Assembly: GCA_036260805.1 (NCBI GenBank)
Contig: DATALZ010000047.1
Location: forward strand, 1 to 15,499
Length of the DNA: 15,499 nt
Reading direction: 5' to 3'
From: Thermocaproicibacter sp036260805
Lineage (GTDB): Bacteria > Bacillota > Clostridia > Oscillospirales > Acutalibacteraceae
The translations under genes and the position numbers were made by a program. The notes beneath the pieces are model-generated. The model was not told the DNA's origin. It ran no database searches and saw nothing but the letters and a program-made list of their open reading frames with translations. Each line of letters starts with the position of its first letter. The stretch's first letter is position 1. Below, in pieces: positions 13,569 to 15,499 of this stretch.

Positions 13569-14543
13569 TTATTTAATTGAGTTTTCTGGGCCCTTCATAC
13601 TGTAATGAGTACTTTTTCGCACAGTTCCGTTCTCGTCTATTTGTATATTGCTCCGGCGCGATTTTTCAGCTTGAACCATATTAAATTGCTCTTCGGAGAT
13701 AATGGCTGGATGACCATTTAGTAGCTTATATTGTGTTGTTTGATCCCTGTTTGCATGACGTTTACTATTGGGGTATTCATCACCGTAAGTTTTTAACACA
13801 TGTACATTGCCCATATATTTCTCATTGCTTAATATTGTATCAATAGTTCTCTTACTCCAGCGATTCTTTCCTGTTGGAGACTTGATACCTTGGTCTTCCA
13901 ATTCTCGTATAATTGCGATGATACTGTATCCTTTAAGATATAAAGCAAAAACCTTACGAACTATTTCCGCTTCTGTTTCATCGATGACTAAATCACCGCT
14001 CTTGCTTTGTCGATATCCCAGACAACTGCGGCGGTACAATTTGGAATCCGTTTTTTCAAGACTGCGACGAATACCCCATTTTATATTTTCGCTCCTTGCT
14101 TCTGACTCTGCTTGAGCCGTTGCTTCCAAAAGCGGTATTAAAAATGAATATCCGACTTCTCTAGTATGGATATTTTCCGCCTCAAAGAATACATCAACAC
14201 TATGATCGGCGAGTTTATTAATTGCGTCCATAACGTCAACAGTGTTCCGCCCAAAACGGCTAATTGATTTAGTAATTATGAGGTCTATTTTATTGCTGAA
14301 GCAGTCAGCAAGCATCTTCTTGAATTCAGCTCGACCAGTCGTACTTTTTCCTGACTTTACATCAAAATAAATATTTACAAGTTCCCAGTCAAAATGGTGA
14401 CTTACCATATCCTTGTAATATGTAATTTGGTTATCAAGGCTCTGGGCTTGATCTTCATCAGCAGTGCTTACCCTGCAGTATACGGCTACTTTAGTTTTTA
14501 ATATCGGAAGGTATTGATTTATTATTGTTACTTTTCTGGCCAT
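13569..14543 (-). CDS. Short serine recombinase (resolvase plus recombinase domain, no zinc ribbon)
   Basis: This is a site-specific DNA recombinase that cuts and joins DNA through a serine. The 324-residue protein has an N-terminal resolvase catalytic domain at about 17-155, with the catalytic serine in VYCRVST (S26), GRAEFKKML (R71) and TKSISRFGRN (R96, R99). A recombinase DNA-binding domain follows at about 175-260 (CLGYRQSKSGDLVIDETEAE, then IKSPTGKNRWSKRTIDTILS and NEKYMGNV). Large serine recombinases usually continue with a CxxC zinc ribbon and coiled coil; this one stops after STHYSMKGPENSIK, and copy 2 stops at the same point. The start at 14543 has AAAGGA eight bases upstream. A promoter at 14626-14654 faces it. 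It may be a naturally short form or a truncated but old version. Confidence 0.88.
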   Translation of the reverse strand: MARKVTIINQYLPILKTKVAVYCRVSTADEDQAQSLDNQITYYKDMVSHHFDWELVNIYFDVKSGKSTTGRAEFKKMLADCFSNKIDLIITKSISRFGRNTVDVMDAINKLADHSVDVFFEAENIHTREVGYSFLIPLLEATAQAESEARSENIKWGIRRSLEKTDSKLYRRSCLGYRQSKSGDLVIDETEAEIVRKVFALYLKGYSIIAIIRELEDQGIKSPTGKNRWSKRTIDTILSNEKYMGNVHVLKTYGDEYPNSKRHANRDQTTQYKLLNGHPAIISEEQFNMVQAEKSRRSNIQIDENGTVRKSTHYSMKGPENSIK

Positions 14544-14625
14544 GTGCTAGATCCTTTCAATACTAAACGTTTGTTAAGATTGTATTCAAACTCATTACAG
14601 GCATTTGCTGATTGTGTTAAATACT

Positions 14626-14654
14626 ACTATACATTTGTATTAAATCAAGGACAA
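14626..14654 (-). promoter_or_regulatory. Promoter of the serine recombinase gene
   Basis: On the minus strand TTGTCC (14654-14649) and TATAGT (14631-14626) are separated by exactly 17 bases. Transcription would start near 14619, leaving a leader of about 75 bases. Confidence 0.6.
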
Positions 14655-14670
14655 GTACGTGAGAAGATTT

Positions 14671-14686
14671 ATTGTATCAAAATTGA
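14671..14686 (-). repeat. Right terminal inverted repeat, copy 1
   Basis: ATTGTATCAAAATTGA is the exact reverse complement of the left end of copy 2 (14717-14732) and matches the left end of copy 1 with one difference. The two facing repeats at the junction are 30 bases apart. Confidence 0.75.
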
Positions 14687-14716
14687 AGTTTAGCCTAATC
14701 ATGACAAATCCCTTAA

Positions 14717-14732
14717 TCAATTTTGATACAAT
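14717..14732 (+). repeat. Left terminal inverted repeat, copy 2
   Basis: TCAATTTTGATACAAT is a perfect inverted match to 14671-14686, across a 30-base junction. Confidence 0.75.
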
Positions 14733-14734
14733 GC

Positions 14735-14766
14735 AAGCCACCTTGAAAAAGGTGGCTTCTTTGTTT
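14735..14766 (+). terminator. Element terminator, copy 2
   Basis: AAGCCACCTT (14735-14744) and AAGGTGGCTT (14749-14758) form a perfect 10-bp stem with a GAAA loop and a T-rich tail. No tRNA precedes this copy; it can stop plus-strand reading from copy 1 into copy 2. Confidence 0.8.
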
Positions 14767-15178
14767 TTATGGCTATTTTACTGGCTTTTTTGAGCTTTTC
14801 CACTATAGTACGTGTCCCCAAAAAACGATAGATATATGGCTTGTTGGGGTACGATATAAAGCCTTATAACAATAAATGCACACCTCTAAGGGGTGTGCAT
14901 TTTAGCAAATAATGGGTGACAGGGGTGTGCATGAAACCAATATGTTCCATAATGCTAATAAAATAGGCAAAATTACTGAATTACTTCCGATATAGTGCTG
15001 CAACATGACGATAAAAGATATACTTAGCCTACTCAACTAATATTATTGACTACTCATCTATGCTAGATTTGGTATGCAAATCCATTCAATAAAATTATAT
15101 TTTTCATTATACTAAAAGTCCAGGAAATCCCAGTAATACTGAGCTTTTCTGGACTTTTACCCGTTACGTCTGGCAATT
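14767..15178. other. Structured non-coding module of element copy 2
   Basis: This is the counterpart of 13158-13568 and again holds no protein gene. The hairpin AATGCACACC/GGTGTGCATT is unchanged (14875-14901), the second GGGGTGTGCAT arm is at 14922-14932, and the 92-base identical block is at 14921-15012. Differences cluster at 15028-15050 and near 15105-15175. Confidence 0.6.
15114..15158 (-). terminator. Long hairpin beyond the recombinase gene, copy 2
   Basis: AAAAGTCCAGGAAA (15114-15127) pairs with TTTTCTGGACTTTT (15145-15158). Relative to copy 1, the T-G wobble has become a C-G pair and another pair has become G-T, so the stem is preserved despite changes. Confidence 0.65.
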
Positions 15179-15499
15179 TTATTTAATTGAGTTTTCTGGG
15201 CTCTTCATACTGTAATGAGTACTTTTTCGCACAGTACCATTCTCGTCTATCTGTATATTGCTCCGGCGCGCTTTTTCAGCTTGAACCATATTAAATTGCT
15301 CTTCAGAGATAATGGCTGGATGACCATTTAGAAGCTTATATTGTGTTGTTTGATCCCTGTTTGCATGACGTTTAGTATTGGGATATTCATCACCGTAAGT
15401 TTTTAACACATGTACATTGCCCATATATTTCTCATTGCTTAATATTGTATCAATAGTTCTCTTACTCCAGCGATTCTTTCCTGTTGGAGACTTGATACC
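15179..15499 (-). CDS. Serine recombinase, copy 2 (C-terminal 106 residues; start beyond the window)
   Basis: The reading frame is open from the window edge to a stop at 15179 and encodes the C-terminal third of the same recombinase, from the GIKSPTG segment of the DNA-binding domain to the end. Compared with copy 1 it differs at three residues (S to T in YPNTKRHANRD, S to A in AEKARRSN, G to S in SMKSPENSIK); the other base differences are silent. It ends at the same residue as copy 1, before any zinc ribbon. The catalytic domain is not in the window, so whether this copy is intact cannot be judged. Confidence 0.85.
   Translation of the reverse strand, partial: GIKSPTGKNRWSKRTIDTILSNEKYMGNVHVLKTYGDEYPNTKRHANRDQTTQYKLLNGHPAIISEEQFNMVQAEKARRSNIQIDENGTVRKSTHYSMKSPENSIK

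Larger units (their letters stand above)
14579..14686. repeat. Four degenerate ATTGTATYAAA repeats around the recombinase promoter
   Basis: Related words occur in the same orientation at 14579-14590 (ATTGTATTCAAA), 14611-14621 (ATTGTGTTAAA), 14635-14647 (TTGTATTAAATCA) and 14671-14686 (the terminal repeat ATTGTATCAAAATTGA). The third lies between the -35 and -10 boxes. They look like binding sites for one protein, most simply the recombinase itself. AT-richness makes chance similarity possible. Confidence 0.4.
13094..14704. mobile_element. 1,611-base serine-recombinase mini-element, copy 1, at the tRNA-Ala 3' end
   Basis: The unit starts with CAAATCCCTTAATCA at 13094-13108, and the same 15 bases start the next unit at 14705. 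In order it contains a 16-bp terminal repeat (13106-13121), a terminator, about 400 bases of structured non-coding DNA, a minus-strand serine recombinase gene and the opposite terminal repeat (14671-14686). The DNA is visibly richer in A and T than the flanking housekeeping genes, a sign of acquisition. It abuts the tRNA with the CA of the CCA end shared. The boundaries come from comparing the two copies; the right boundary could shift by some bases within 14687-14704. Confidence 0.75.
14705..15499. mobile_element. Serine-recombinase mini-element, copy 2 (cut by the window end)
   Basis: A second unit begins immediately at the end of copy 1 with the same 15 bases and follows it nearly base for base, with scattered substitutions and a few one-base gaps. 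About 9 differences fall in the 321 coding bases compared and about 30 in the roughly 475 non-coding bases. Such divergence means this is a genuine second copy, not an assembly echo. Only its left 795 bases are in the window. Confidence 0.8.

Noticed and set aside
13094..15499. IS607-type or IStron-like element with a guide RNA
   Set aside because: The recombinase has the resolvase-first layout with a C-terminal recombinase domain, not the N-terminal helix-turn-helix of IS607 TnpA, and no TnpB or intron core is visible.
13094..15499. Assembly artefact duplicating one unit
   Set aside because: The copies differ at many scattered positions and by small gaps, so they are distinct sequences.
1..15499. 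CRISPR array or rRNA genes
   Set aside because: No regularly spaced short repeats and no rRNA-like sequence were seen.

Overview
The window looks like chromosomal DNA from a spore-forming Firmicute of the class Clostridia. The evidence is a cdaA-cdaR pair, a cwlJ-gerQ type spore-germination pair, strong AAAGGAGG-type ribosome binding sites, typical sigma-A promoters and moderate GC content. An Oscillospirales-type lineage is my guess; the sequence alone does not prove it.

Positions 1-2791 hold a plus-strand run: the diadenylate cyclase cdaA, its YbbR-domain partner cdaR (start and stop overlap) and a YqeY-type protein, closed by a perfect GAAA-loop terminator. Positions 2977-3922 hold a two-gene unit for a CwlJ/SleB-type cortex hydrolase and a GerQ-like coat protein, with its own terminator. 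Positions 3939-5784 hold a promoter, pgeF (YfiH/YlmD family) and, three bases later, a PflX-type radical SAM gene, followed by a bulged hairpin. About 490 bases without a convincing gene follow. They contain several hairpins and separate this run from the convergent minus-strand gene for a CtpE-like P-type ATPase (6219-8588). Divergent from that gene, an extended -10 promoter drives a stand-alone Wzy/O-antigen-ligase-type membrane protein (8880-10109). A leader with two hairpins, one ending in a U-run, precedes a full-length MgtA-type magnesium P-type ATPase (10288-12942). So two ion-pumping ATPases flank one envelope polymer gene.

The right end is the accessory part. A tRNA-Ala(CGC) gene at 13020-13095 has an excellent promoter, and the -10 box of that promoter sits inside a 41-bp inverted repeat. 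Starting at the CA of the tRNA's CCA end is a 1,611-base AT-rich unit. In order it carries a 16-bp terminal inverted repeat, a transcription terminator, about 400 bases of structured non-coding sequence, a minus-strand serine recombinase gene with its own promoter, and the opposite terminal repeat. A second, diverged copy starts immediately afterwards at 14705 and runs off the window. By eye the copies differ at about 9 of 321 positions in the compared coding part and roughly 30 of 475 in the non-coding part. One non-coding block of 92 bases is identical, and the largest hairpin keeps its pairing through wobble changes. The recombinase ends, in both copies, where related large serine recombinases usually begin a zinc-ribbon domain.

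The best candidate for something undescribed is this tandem, tRNA-anchored mini-element: a short serine recombinase plus a conserved non-coding module. That it is a system at all is inference. The repeat structure, hairpins and coordinates are read directly from the sequence.
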